A DNA stretch of 38,445 nt from the NCBI GenBank assembly GCA_015487165.1, contig WFQE01000074.1:1-38445 (forward strand). Reading direction: 5' to 3'. Under the pieces are notes generated by a model. It was not told where the DNA came from and did not search any database. It was given only the letters and a program-made list of their open reading frames with translations. Numbering within the stretch: the first letter of the stretch is position 1; each line of letters opens with the position of its first letter. Origin of the DNA: Paracoccaceae bacterium. Its GTDB lineage: Bacteria; Pseudomonadota; Alphaproteobacteria; Rhodobacterales; Rhodobacteraceae. The position numbers were made by a program, and so were the translations under genes. Shown here piece by piece: positions 1-7,079 of this stretch.

Positions 1-638
1 CCCGAGGCGACGGCCTCCAGTTCGGCGTTCAGCTGCTTTTCGGCCGATGCGGCCGAGCCCGACAGGAACAGATCTCCTACCGGGCCTTCGATGGCATTTT
101 CCCAAAACCGCCGGCGGTCCACCGTCTTGCGGATTGATTCTGCCACCTGGTCGCGGAAGCGGCCGACGAATTCGGCCAGCCTGCCATAGGCGGGCGGCAG
201 CAGGCTTTCGATGCGGGCGCGCAGGATGCGGGCGATCACGGGCGCCGCCCCGCCCGAGGAAATTGCCACCACCAAGGGCGAGCGATCAACGACCGACGGC
301 GTGATGAAATCGCAATATTCAGCCACATCGGCCACATTCGACAAAACGCCGTGTTCCTGTGCTGCGGCGTGCAAGGCCGCGTCGCGCGCCTCATCTTCGG
401 ATGCGCCATAGGCGATGGCCGCGCCCTTGATGTCGTTGCCCGACACGGGGCGGGGGATGTGGGTCAGGTTCTCGTGCCCCTCAAGCGGGTGGAATTCCTC
501 GCTGAGGGTGTCGTTATACACCTCGACCAGCGCGCCGGCCTCCAGCGCGCGTTCCGCACGCCGCGCCGCGATGGTTCCGCCGCCGTCGATGACGACGCGT
601 TTGCCCCGAATGTCGAGGAATATGGGAAGGTAGTCCAT
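1..638 (-). CDS. cysG: siroheme synthase, N-terminal part (precorrin-2 dehydrogenase / ferrochelatase domain), cut by window edge
   Basis: Reading the minus strand from the ATG at 638 gives a protein that begins MDYLPIFLDIRGKRVVIDGG and stays open to base 1, so about 212 residues are present and the C-terminal end is missing. The start, the GGG nucleotide-binding turn near residue 20 and a SPLVVAISSGGAAPVIAR segment are those of CysG/Met8-type enzymes, which oxidise precorrin-2 to sirohydrochlorin and insert iron. Full CysG carries a C-terminal uroporphyrinogen-III methyltransferase domain, which cannot be seen here. Siroheme is the cofactor of DsrAB, encoded divergently 1.7 kb away, so the location makes sense. 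It is the last visible gene of a four-gene unit, starting 11 bases after its neighbour. Fused or stand-alone form cannot be decided. Confidence 0.93.
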   Translation of the reverse strand, partial: MDYLPIFLDIRGKRVVIDGGGTIAARRAERALEAGALVEVYNDTLSEEFHPLEGHENLTHIPRPVSGNDIKGAAIAYGASEDEARDAALHAAAQEHGVLSNVADVAEYCDFITPSVVDRSPLVVAISSGGAAPVIARILRARIESLLPPAYGRLAEFVGRFRDQVAESIRKTVDRRRFWENAIEGPVGDLFLSGSAASAEKQLNAELEAVAS

Positions 639-649
639 GTGCTCGGCCT

Positions 650-901
650 CTAATCGTCTGTTTTCGGGGCTTTTTCCCGGCCCCATTTTGCCATTTCCTC
701 GCCCAGCCGCGTTGCGCTTTCGGGATCAATATCGATGATCGTCAGCCGCCGGCCCTCGCGCCAGATCATGCGCAGCATGTTTAGGCCGTTGTGAAAATCG
801 ACATTTTGCAGCCGAACCCTGCGCCCAAAGGGCAGGATGTGTTCGGACAGTTCGGTTATGGTTTCGGTTTCATTTTCGTTTTCGTTATCCATGTCAGCCA
901 T
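650..901 (-). CDS. small unknown protein, 83 aa, acidic N-terminus
   Basis: I do not recognise the family by name. The reading frame starts at an ATG whose codon is 899-901 and overlaps the end of the upstream gene by 8 bases; stop at 650, 11 bases before cysG. The product begins MADMDNENENETETITELSE, a low-complexity D/N/E/T stretch, followed by a compact basic part (FGRRVRLQNVDFHNGLNMLR, residues 26 to 45) and a segment ending RRLTIIDIDPESATRLGEEM, residues 52 to 71. It has no cysteine, no membrane segment and no signal peptide, so it is probably a soluble cytoplasmic protein. The strict coupling to a second tiny gene, a dioxygenase and cysG argues that it is real and works with them. The next ATG (890-892) is a possible alternative start. 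Confidence 0.7.
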   Translation of the reverse strand: MADMDNENENETETITELSEHILPFGRRVRLQNVDFHNGLNMLRMIWREGRRLTIIDIDPESATRLGEEMAKWGREKAPKTDD

Positions 902-1091
902 ATCGCAACCCACGTGTAAATGCGGCCTCAAGCCGCCATTCCCATTTTCGCGGAGTATCCCGATAATCGGGCTTGAGGTCGAATTCCAGAAACATCTGGC
1001 CCGACTCGCCCGCATGGGCGACAAGTTTTTCCAGTTCCTCGAAGGTGGTTACCTCGGGGTGGGCGATGATAAGATCACTCAGCTTTGCCAT
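894..1091 (-). CDS. small unknown protein, 65 aa
   Basis: Not recognised by name. I chose the ATG at 1091 because GGGAAG lies about 6 bases upstream on the minus strand; the in-frame TTG at 1097 sits directly on that site and would overlap the stop of the dioxygenase gene. The protein starts MAKLSDLIIAHPEVTTFEEL and ends RLEAAFTRGLRYG; it is amphipathic, with one tryptophan pair (KWEW), no cysteine and no membrane segment. Its 3' end overlaps the next gene by 8 bases, a sign of translational coupling. The separate frame, good ribosome site and tight packing support a genuine gene. Function unknown; a soluble helper of the neighbouring dioxygenase or of siroheme/DsrAB maturation is only a guess from location. 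Confidence 0.72.
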   Translation of the reverse strand: MAKLSDLIIAHPEVTTFEELEKLVAHAGESGQMFLEFDLKPDYRDTPRKWEWRLEAAFTRGLRYG

Positions 1092-1093
1092 GT

Positions 1094-2017
1094 TCAACTT
1101 CCCTTTACTCTGTTGTGGAACCTGACGCGAAACAGCAGGCGGCGGCTTTCCGCGCTGGCGTCAGGGTCGAATCCGGTTCGATTATGCAGCACGTTGTTGC
1201 ACAACACACCCTGTCCGGCCTTCATGCGGACTGTCAGCATCATGGGGTCATCCCCGTTAAGTATCTCCGTCAGCGCACGCACCGCAGCAGTGGTTTCCGG
1301 CGTGTCGCGCCAGCTTATCGAGCGGGTGCGCGCAGTATACCGCATCACCAGGCTGCCGTCCGGGTCGATCGAAAAGACCGGCCCGATGCTGACCGGGCGC
1401 AGCGTGCCGTCGGGTTCGCGGTTTTCGGGAATCGTCATTGCCTCGGGGTGCATGAGGGCCTTGATGTGCGCCGGATCGCGGTCGCGCAGGCGAATATAGG
1501 CAATTTCGGGGTCCAGCAACTGGTTGACGCCGCCATCCTCGGCCGGGCGCACGCAATGCAGCACCATTGCGCGGATGCGCTCATCCGGGCCGTTGTAATA
1601 GCCGTCGGTATGCCAGTTGATCGGACGGCGGGTGTAAGGGATGTATCCCCGCTGGCGTTCCGCCCTGCTGACTTGCAGGGCAACGATTCCCATCTCGCCT
1701 GCTGATCGATGACGCTCGGCGATTCGCAGGCCCATGGATTCGGCAAATGATCTGAGTTGCGCCCGAACCGAGTCGGAATCAGTGTTTGTGGCATCTGTTT
1801 CATAGAGGACCAGATTCGTTTTTCGGCAAGAATCTGCCAATTTTCGGCATTCAGATTCAGTCGGATTCGAGAGGTCGGATATGGTTACGGGCTGGGCCTG
1901 TAAAAACCGAGAATAATTGTCGAGTTTTTCCTCTCTCCAGGCAAGATATACCTTGTCATTTTGCAATGAAAACGGGCTATCAATATGATCTTGTGCGATT
2001 TTATCGGCCGTATGCAT
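1094..2017 (-). CDS. TauD/TfdA-family Fe(II)/2-oxoglutarate-dependent dioxygenase
   Basis: A 307-residue protein with the iron facial triad of the TauD/TfdA family: His136-Thr-Asp138 in NWHTDGYYN, and distal His278 in CNNVLHNRTGF, followed by an arginine-rich strand (RRLLFRVRF, near 292-300) that would hold 2-oxoglutarate. Members hydroxylate carbon next to sulfonate, amine or similar groups; for taurine this releases sulfite. The substrate cannot be read from sequence. The start ATG at 2017 has GGAGAAG upstream. It is the first gene of a unit running into two small genes and cysG, and it is divergent from dsrA, sharing a 282-base regulatory gap. That context suggests a role linked to sulfite, sulfonates or siroheme rather than random placement. 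The N-terminal 80 residues are less conserved in character. Confidence 0.85.
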   Translation of the reverse strand: MHTADKIAQDHIDSPFSLQNDKVYLAWREEKLDNYSRFLQAQPVTISDLSNPTESECRKLADSCRKTNLVLYETDATNTDSDSVRAQLRSFAESMGLRIAERHRSAGEMGIVALQVSRAERQRGYIPYTRRPINWHTDGYYNGPDERIRAMVLHCVRPAEDGGVNQLLDPEIAYIRLRDRDPAHIKALMHPEAMTIPENREPDGTLRPVSIGPVFSIDPDGSLVMRYTARTRSISWRDTPETTAAVRALTEILNGDDPMMLTVRMKAGQGVLCNNVLHNRTGFDPDASAESRRLLFRVRFHNRVKGS

Positions 2018-2109
2018 ATTGATCTTCTCCGTTTGTCAACCGTGTGTCTCGGGGTGCCTGTGCCCTTACACCTACCCGAAATGACGCAGGGGCGAAAACC
2101 GGACACGTT

Positions 2110-2139
2110 TTGCTTTACATTCGCATATACTAATATATA
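2110..2139 (+). promoter_or_regulatory. predicted dsr promoter with overlapping ArsR-type operator
   Basis: TTGCTT (2110-2115), 18 bases, then TATATA (2134-2139) resembles a sigma-70 promoter reading towards dsrA. Its spacer holds a palindrome, ATTC-GCATATAC-TAAT at 2119-2134, matching its own reverse complement at 12 of 16 positions. This is one base away from ATTC-N8-GAAT, the operator known for the persulfide-responsive repressor SqrR. A repressor here would block RNA polymerase directly. The leader to dsrA would be about 155 bases. The rest of the 2018-2299 gap shows only the hairpin listed next. The site could also influence the divergent dioxygenase operon. Confidence 0.5.
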
Positions 2140-2154
2140 AAACTCAACATGGGA

Positions 2155-2180
2155 AACACCAATTTGGTTTGGTCGGTGTT
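2155..2180 (+). promoter_or_regulatory. inverted repeat in the dsrA leader
   Basis: AACACC (2155-2160) and GGTGTT (2175-2180) are perfect complements enclosing 14 bases; an inner ACCAA-T-TTGGT palindrome lies at 2158-2168 and competes with it. It lies downstream of the predicted promoter, so it could fold in the 5' leader or be a second protein-binding site. Short and unproven. Confidence 0.25.
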
Positions 2181-2299
2181 ATGATAGGCGCCACGGGTAC
2201 CGGATCAATAATGGCCTTCAGGGCTTCGTTTCGATGGCCCGATATTCCAAAGGCAGTCCGCACGGCCGTGACTGTTTGTAACAAGAGGGAGACAATGTC

Positions 2300-3598
2300 A
2301 TGAAAGATGGCGAAACGGCAGACAAGAAGGTAGCTGAGGGTCAACACCCGACACCGATGCTGGACGAACTCGAGGGAGGCAACTGGCCGAGTTTTGTCAC
2401 CGGTCTGAAGCGCCTGCGCGATTCCAAGGGTGAACGCTACGCCCCCATGATGAACGACCTCCTGGGACAGCTTGAGCATTCCTACGAAGAGCAGATGGGT
2501 TTCTGGAAAGGCGGCACGCTTTCGGTATTCGGATATGGTGGTGGCATCATTCCGCGTTTCTCGGAAGTGGCCGACCAATATCCGGAATCGAAAGAATTCC
2601 ACACCCTTCGCGTGATGCCGCCCCCGGGGTTCCATTACACAACCGAAGTTCTGCGCAAGATGTGCGACATCTGGGAACGTCATGGCTCGGGCCTGATCGC
2701 GTTCCACGGACAGTCGGGCGACATCATGTTCCAGGGCTGCACGAGCGAAGCCACCCAGGCCGCGTTTGACGAGCTGAATGAGCTGGGCTTTGACCTTGGC
2801 GGTGCGGGCCCCGCGCTGCGGACTGCAATGAGCTGCGTGGGACAGGCACGCTGCGAGCAGTCCTGCTATGACGAAGGCAAGGCGCATCGTCGGGTTATCA
2901 ACAAGTTCCTCGACGAAATGCACCGGCCGGCGCTGCCCTACAAGTTCAAGTTCAAGTTCTCGGGCTGCGGCAATGACTGCGTGAACGCCATCCATCGCGC
3001 CGACTTTGCGGTGATCGGCACCTGGCGCGACGACATCAAGATCGACCAGGAAAAGGTCAAGGAGCATGTCGCCAATGTGGGCCGCAAATACACCATCGAC
3101 ACGGTGGTCAACATGTGCCCGACGCGCGCGATTTCGCTGAATGACGACGACACGCTGGAAATCGACAACAAGTCTTGCGTACGCTGCATGCACTGCATCA
3201 ACGTCATGACCAAGGCTCTGTCGCCTGGCGACGACCGCGGGGCCTCGATCCTGATCGGCGGCAAGCGTGCGCTGAAGGTTGGCGACATGATGGGCATCAT
3301 GATCAAGCCCTTCATCAAGCTCGAAACCGAAGAAGACTGGGAGGAGCTGGAAGACTTTGCAGAGGCTTGCATCGAGTTCTTCGCCGACAACGCGCTTGAG
3401 CACGAGCGTATCGGTGAAACCATCGATCGCGTGGGCCTGCCGGCCTTCCTCGAGGCTGTCGGTGTCGAGGCCGATCCGAACATGGTCAATCATCCGCGGA
3501 CGTCCTGCTATGTGCGTACCGACGACTTTGATGAAGAAGCGGCCAAGTGGTTCGAGCGCAAGGCGCTTGATGCCGGCATGACCGTGGCGTCAGAATAA
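2300..3598 (+). CDS. dsrA: reverse-type dissimilatory sulfite reductase, alpha subunit
   Basis: The 432-residue product carries the siroheme-[4Fe-4S] cysteines C179, C185, C223 and C227 (C-X5-C and C-X3-C) and an inserted ferredoxin domain with C273, C293, C296 and C299. This is the pattern of DsrA. With DsrB it forms the cytoplasmic alpha2beta2 enzyme that in sulfur oxidisers releases sulfite from DsrC-bound persulfide sulfur. GGGAG stands about 9 bases upstream of the ATG; an earlier out-of-frame ATG at 2295 hits a stop immediately. It heads the operon that runs to dsrN. The gene set around it (dsrEFH, dsrL, no dsrD) marks the oxidative direction. Length is normal for the family. Confidence 0.98.
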   Translation: MKDGETADKKVAEGQHPTPMLDELEGGNWPSFVTGLKRLRDSKGERYAPMMNDLLGQLEHSYEEQMGFWKGGTLSVFGYGGGIIPRFSEVADQYPESKEFHTLRVMPPPGFHYTTEVLRKMCDIWERHGSGLIAFHGQSGDIMFQGCTSEATQAAFDELNELGFDLGGAGPALRTAMSCVGQARCEQSCYDEGKAHRRVINKFLDEMHRPALPYKFKFKFSGCGNDCVNAIHRADFAVIGTWRDDIKIDQEKVKEHVANVGRKYTIDTVVNMCPTRAISLNDDDTLEIDNKSCVRCMHCINVMTKALSPGDDRGASILIGGKRALKVGDMMGIMIKPFIKLETEEDWEELEDFAEACIEFFADNALEHERIGETIDRVGLPAFLEAVGVEADPNMVNHPRTSCYVRTDDFDEEAAKWFERKALDAGMTVASE

Positions 3599-3617
3599 GC
3601 AGAAAACTGAAGAGGGG

Positions 3618-3641
3618 GCTTCCCCGCCGCGTGCGGGGAGC
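3618..3641 (+). promoter_or_regulatory. intercistronic hairpin between dsrA and dsrB
   Basis: TCCCCGC (3621-3627) pairs perfectly with GCGGGGA (3633-3639) around a five-base loop, extended by GCT/AGC with one bulged T. No T-run follows, so it is not a simple terminator; an mRNA processing or stability element is more likely. dsrB has its own GGGAG site after it. Confidence 0.5.
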
Positions 3642-3665
3642 TTCTTCCCAAGGGAGAACAGCGAT

Positions 3666-4748
3666 ATGAGCGAAGTGAAAGAAACGCCCCGCGAGGCGAT
3701 TGAATCCGGCGTCCCGGATCACCTGCAATACATGCACCCGATGCTGAAGCGCAATCTGGGCAAATGGGCCTGGCACGAGCGCCCCCGTCACGGTGTGCTG
3801 CGTCACGTCACCAAGGACGGCGAAGACGTCTTTACCGTGCGCGCCGGCACCCAACGTCAGATGGATGTCTATACCATACGCAAGCTGTGTGACATTGCCG
3901 ACGAGTATGGTGACGGCCATGTGCGTTTCACCACCCGTTCGAATATCGAGTTCATCGTGGAAGACCAGGCCAAGGTCGATCCTCTGATTGAAGAGCTTCA
4001 GGCGAATGGTTTCCCTGTTGGCGGCACCGGAGCGTCGGTTTCCATGATCTCCCATACGCAGGGCTGGTTGCACTGCGACATTCCTGGGACCGATGCCTCC
4101 GGCGTTGTCAAGTCGATGATGGACATGCTCCACGAGGAATTCGTCAACGAAAACATGCCCAACCGCGTGCGTATTACGACCTCGTGCTGCCAGATCAACT
4201 GTGGTGGCCAGGGCGATATTGCGATCAACGTGCAGTACACCAAGCCGCCCAAGATCAACCACGATCTGGTTGCCAATGTGTGTGAACGCCCCGCCGTTGT
4301 GGCCCGTTGCCCGGTTGCCGCCATTCGCCCGGCGATCGTTGACGGCAAGCCTTCGCTGGAAGTCGATGAAAAGAAATGCGTCTGCTGCGGTGCCTGCTAT
4401 CCGCCGTGCCCGCCGATGCAGATCAACGGCAAGGAAAGCACCAAGATCGCCATCTGGGTTGGCGGCAAACACTCGAACGCGCGTTCGAAGCCGACCTTCC
4501 ACAAGCTGGCCGTTGCCAACCTGCCCAACAACCCGCCCCACTGGCCGGAAGTTGCGGATGTGGTGAAGAAGATCATCACCGCCTACAAGGAAGACGCGCA
4601 ACACTGGGAGCGCATGGGTGAGTGGATCGAGCGGATCGGTTGGAACCGTTTCTTCGATCTGACCGGACTGGCCTTTACCAAGCACCACCTGGATACCTGG
4701 ACCGGTGCCCGCAAGACCCTGAACATGTCTGCGCATGTGCGCTTCTGA
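3666..4748 (+). CDS. dsrB: reverse-type dissimilatory sulfite reductase, beta subunit
   Basis: The 360-residue product has the DsrB siroheme/cluster cysteines: C137, the C174-C175 pair and C179 in the TTSCCQINCGGQGDI stretch. Its ferredoxin domain has C215 and a CVCCGACYPPC run starting at C238. DsrB holds the catalytically active siroheme in characterised enzymes and forms the active site with DsrA; DsrC docks its C-terminal arm between the subunits. The ATG has GGGAG upstream. It lies 67 bases after dsrA, the gap being occupied by a hairpin. Nothing is truncated and the key residues are present. Confidence 0.98.
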   Translation: MSEVKETPREAIESGVPDHLQYMHPMLKRNLGKWAWHERPRHGVLRHVTKDGEDVFTVRAGTQRQMDVYTIRKLCDIADEYGDGHVRFTTRSNIEFIVEDQAKVDPLIEELQANGFPVGGTGASVSMISHTQGWLHCDIPGTDASGVVKSMMDMLHEEFVNENMPNRVRITTSCCQINCGGQGDIAINVQYTKPPKINHDLVANVCERPAVVARCPVAAIRPAIVDGKPSLEVDEKKCVCCGACYPPCPPMQINGKESTKIAIWVGGKHSNARSKPTFHKLAVANLPNNPPHWPEVADVVKKIITAYKEDAQHWERMGEWIERIGWNRFFDLTGLAFTKHHLDTWTGARKTLNMSAHVRF

Positions 4749-4760
4749 GGAGTGAGAACC

Positions 4761-5153
4761 GTGAAATTCGGAGTCGTCGTCAGCGAAGGGCCTTACACCC
4801 ACGAAGCCTCGGATACGGCCTACAACTTTGTAAAGGCCGCTATCGAGGCGGGGCATGAGGTTCCCAGGGTGTTCTTTTATCACGACGGGGTGAATGTCGG
4901 CACGCGCCTGACAGTCCCCCCGCAGGATGATCGCAATATCCAGGAAAACTGGTCAGCCATTGCCAAGGAACATGGCATCGATCTTGTCGTCTGCATCGCC
5001 GCGGCCCAGCGCCGCGGGATCCTGGACGAGAACGAAGCCAAGCGCCAGGGCAAGGATGCCGACAATATCGCCGAAGGCTTCCGGATTTCCGGTCTCGGAC
5101 AACTGATCGAAATGGGCATCCAGACAGATCGTCTGATGATGTTCGGCGACTGA
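4761..5153 (+). CDS. dsrE: sulfur relay protein DsrE (persulfide carrier subunit)
   Basis: I start this gene at the GTG at 4761, with AGGAG 8 bases upstream, not at the earlier in-frame GTG at 4752 that overlaps the ribosome site. This gives 130 residues, the usual length. Cysteine 78 in IDLVVCIAAAQRRG falls at the same number as the essential Cys78 of Allochromatium vinosum DsrE. DsrE, DsrF and DsrH form a cytoplasmic hexamer; DsrE receives sulfur from TusA and hands it to DsrC. It lies 12 bases after dsrB, so it is co-transcribed and probably translationally coupled. DsrEFH is a marker of sulfur oxidisers, absent from sulfate reducers. Confidence 0.97.
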   Translation: MKFGVVVSEGPYTHEASDTAYNFVKAAIEAGHEVPRVFFYHDGVNVGTRLTVPPQDDRNIQENWSAIAKEHGIDLVVCIAAAQRRGILDENEAKRQGKDADNIAEGFRISGLGQLIEMGIQTDRLMMFGD

Positions 5154-5165
5154 GGAGGATCTGTG

Positions 5166-5576
5166 ATGGAAGATGGAATCAAGAAATTCCTCTACGTGAA
5201 CCGCAAGGCGCCCTACGGGACGATCTATGCCCTGGAAGCCCTCGAAGTGGTGCTGATCGGCGCGGCCTTCGATCAGGATGTCAGCCTTGCCTTCCTCGAT
5301 GACGGGGTGTTCCAGCTGACCAAGGGCCAGAACACTGACGGTATTGGCGTCAAGAACTTTTCTCCCACCTTCCGGGCGCTGGGCGACTATGACGTGAACA
5401 AGCTTTATGTCGAGCGCGAGTCCCTTGAAGAGCGCGGCCTGACCGAGGACGACCTTCAGGAGATCATGTATGAGGATGAAGATGACGACTGGGCCGAAAA
5501 GCCTTCGATCCGCATCATCAGCCGGGCGGAAATGGCCGACCTAATGCATGACCAAGACGTTATCCTGAGCTTCTGA
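5166..5576 (+). CDS. dsrF: sulfur relay protein DsrF (structural subunit)
   Basis: ATG at 5166 follows a GAGGAG site; the in-frame GTG at 5163 is too close to be preferred. The 136-residue product starts MEDGIKKFLYVNRKAPYGTI, a typical DsrE/TusC-family fold start. It contains no cysteine at all, in line with DsrF being the non-catalytic partner in the DsrE2F2H2 complex. Residues 88-105 are strongly acidic (LTEDDLQEIMYEDEDDDW), perhaps a docking surface. It sits 12 bases after dsrE and 14 before dsrH. Confidence 0.96.
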   Translation: MEDGIKKFLYVNRKAPYGTIYALEALEVVLIGAAFDQDVSLAFLDDGVFQLTKGQNTDGIGVKNFSPTFRALGDYDVNKLYVERESLEERGLTEDDLQEIMYEDEDDDWAEKPSIRIISRAEMADLMHDQDVILSF

Positions 5577-5590
5577 GGGAAGGAAAGATC

Positions 5591-5899
5591 ATGTCCACAT
5601 TGCACACCGTGAACAAGTCGCCGTTCTCTACCCAGTCGCTGTTGAGCTGCATCAACCACGCCAAGGATGGCGATGCGATTCTGATGATCGAGGATGGTGT
5701 CTATGGTGCCGCGGCCGGAACCGGCGTTGCAAGCGTCGTGGCCGAAAAGGCCGGGGCCATCAAGTTTTACGTTCTGGCGCCGGATCTGGCGGCCCGCGGC
5801 ATCGACACTTCGCGCCTTCTGGATGGCGTCGAGGCGGTGGATTACGCCGGCTTTGTCGCCCTGGCCGCCGAACATGACCGGGCGCAGGCCTGGCTTTGA
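5591..5899 (+). CDS. dsrH: sulfur relay protein DsrH
   Basis: A 102-residue TusB/DsrH-family protein. Cys20 in LLSCINHAKDGDAILMIEDG is at the position of the conserved Cys20 of A. vinosum DsrH. It is the third component of the DsrEFH hexamer, which shuttles persulfide between TusA/DsrE2 and DsrC in the cytoplasm. A GGGAAGGAAAG ribosome site precedes the ATG and the gene lies directly after dsrF. A 48-base gap follows before dsrC, the first sizeable break since dsrB. Confidence 0.96.
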   Translation: MSTLHTVNKSPFSTQSLLSCINHAKDGDAILMIEDGVYGAAAGTGVASVVAEKAGAIKFYVLAPDLAARGIDTSRLLDGVEAVDYAGFVALAAEHDRAQAWL

Positions 5900-5947
5900 G
5901 ATTGCAACCGATCCGTATGGGGGATCACTAACCGAAAGGAAAAGGAA

Positions 5948-6280
5948 ATGTCCTACGAAGTAAACGGTCAGACCGTCGAGCATGACGAGGAAGGGTACAT
6001 CACCAACCTCAACGACTGGTCCAAGGAACTGGCAGAAGTCATCGCCAAGCAGGAAGAGATCGAAATGACCGACGAGCACTGGGCCGTGGTCAACTTCCTG
6101 CGTGACTACTACGAGGAATATCAGATCGCTCCGGCGGTGCGCGTTCTCATCAAGGCCATCAAAAAGCAGATGGGCCCGGAAATCGGCAACAACAAGTACA
6201 TGTACGAGCTGTTCCCGTATGGCCCTGCCAAGCAGGCCTGTAAGATCGCTGGTCTGCCCAAGCCTACCGGCTGCGTCTGA
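5948..6280 (+). CDS. dsrC: DsrC, sulfur-carrying substrate protein of DsrAB
   Basis: The 110-residue protein ends in the flexible arm CKIAGLPKPTGCV, with C98 and the penultimate C109 eleven residues apart, the two redox cysteines needed for persulfide and trisulfide chemistry. This separates true DsrC from TusE-like relatives that lack the upstream cysteine. DsrC takes sulfur from DsrEFH, presents it to DsrAB for oxidation to sulfite and exchanges electrons with the DsrMKJOP complex. AAGGAAAAGGAA just before the ATG should give strong translation, fitting its usual high abundance. A hairpin follows the stop. Confidence 0.98.
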   Translation: MSYEVNGQTVEHDEEGYITNLNDWSKELAEVIAKQEEIEMTDEHWAVVNFLRDYYEEYQIAPAVRVLIKAIKKQMGPEIGNNKYMYELFPYGPAKQACKIAGLPKPTGCV

Positions 6281-6288
6281 TCGCGCCG

Positions 6289-6320
6289 GTCTCTGAGAAA
6301 ACAAAAACCAGTTCAGAGAC
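6289..6320 (+). promoter_or_regulatory. intercistronic hairpin between dsrC and dsrM
   Basis: GTCTCTGA (6289-6296) is perfectly complementary to TCAGAGAC (6313-6320), with a 16-base A-rich loop. It starts 9 bases after the dsrC stop and ends just before the dsrM ribosome site (GGGAGGAG). No T-run, so probably a 3' stabiliser or processing site that lets dsrC accumulate above the membrane-complex genes. Confidence 0.5.
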
Positions 6321-6341
6321 ACATCACGGGAGGAGTCCGAA

Positions 6342-7064
6342 GTGTTGTCAACGCTTTACGCAGTGCTGTTTTATGTTGCCACGATCCTGCTTGTAACAGG
6401 ATTGGCGGTGAAAATCCGGCAATATGCGCGGACTCCGGCCCCGCTCAAGATACCGACGACCCCCGCCCCGACAACGCGTTCGGGGGTCTTCTGGCGCATG
6501 TTCCGCGAGGTGGTTTTCTTTGAAAGCCTGTTCAAGTCGAACAAGTGGATCTGGCTGTTTGGCTATATGTTCCACGGCGCCATGCTGCTGGTGCTCTTGC
6601 GGCACCTGCGCTATTTTACCCAGCCGGTCTGGTGGTGGGTCGAACTGATTCAGCCCTTCGGCATCTACGCGTCCTTTGCCATGGCTCTTGGCCTGCTGGG
6701 CCTGTGGGCACGGCGCTTTCTGGTCGAGCGGATCCGCTATATCAGCAACCCGTCCGATCACCTCATGTTGGCCCTGTTGCTGGGTATCGTGCTCAGCGGC
6801 ATGAACATGAAATTCCTTACGCCGACCGACATCATCAGCGTGAAGGTGTTCTTCCTGGGGCTCTTGCGCTTTCAGATCAACGAGTTGCCCGATACGCCGG
6901 CGTTGCTGGTCCACCTGGGTCTTGTCGCAACCCTGATGATCATCTTCCCGATCTCCAAGCTGCTGCATGCGCCAGGCGTCTTCTTCAGCCCGACGCGGAA
7001 CCAGGTCGACAACCCCCGCGAAAAGCGGCACCTCGCCCCCTGGGCGGCGGAACTGGAAAAATAA
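6342..7064 (+). CDS. dsrM: DsrM, membrane cytochrome b subunit of DsrMKJOP
   Basis: Starts with GTG at 6342 after AGGAG. The 240-residue product is an integral membrane protein with about five hydrophobic helices (around residues 3-22, 70-90, 105-125, 142-160 and 185-205) and several helix histidines (for example in YMFHGAMLLVLLRHLRYF) suited to ligate heme b, as in the related NarI family. With DsrK it forms the quinone-reactive half of the complex that handles DsrC electrons. The C-terminus is cytoplasmic and charged. It lies 15 bases before dsrK. Confidence 0.95.
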   Translation: MLSTLYAVLFYVATILLVTGLAVKIRQYARTPAPLKIPTTPAPTTRSGVFWRMFREVVFFESLFKSNKWIWLFGYMFHGAMLLVLLRHLRYFTQPVWWWVELIQPFGIYASFAMALGLLGLWARRFLVERIRYISNPSDHLMLALLLGIVLSGMNMKFLTPTDIISVKVFFLGLLRFQINELPDTPALLVHLGLVATLMIIFPISKLLHAPGVFFSPTRNQVDNPREKRHLAPWAAELEK

Positions 7065-7079
7065 GGGAGGTAGGGGAAC

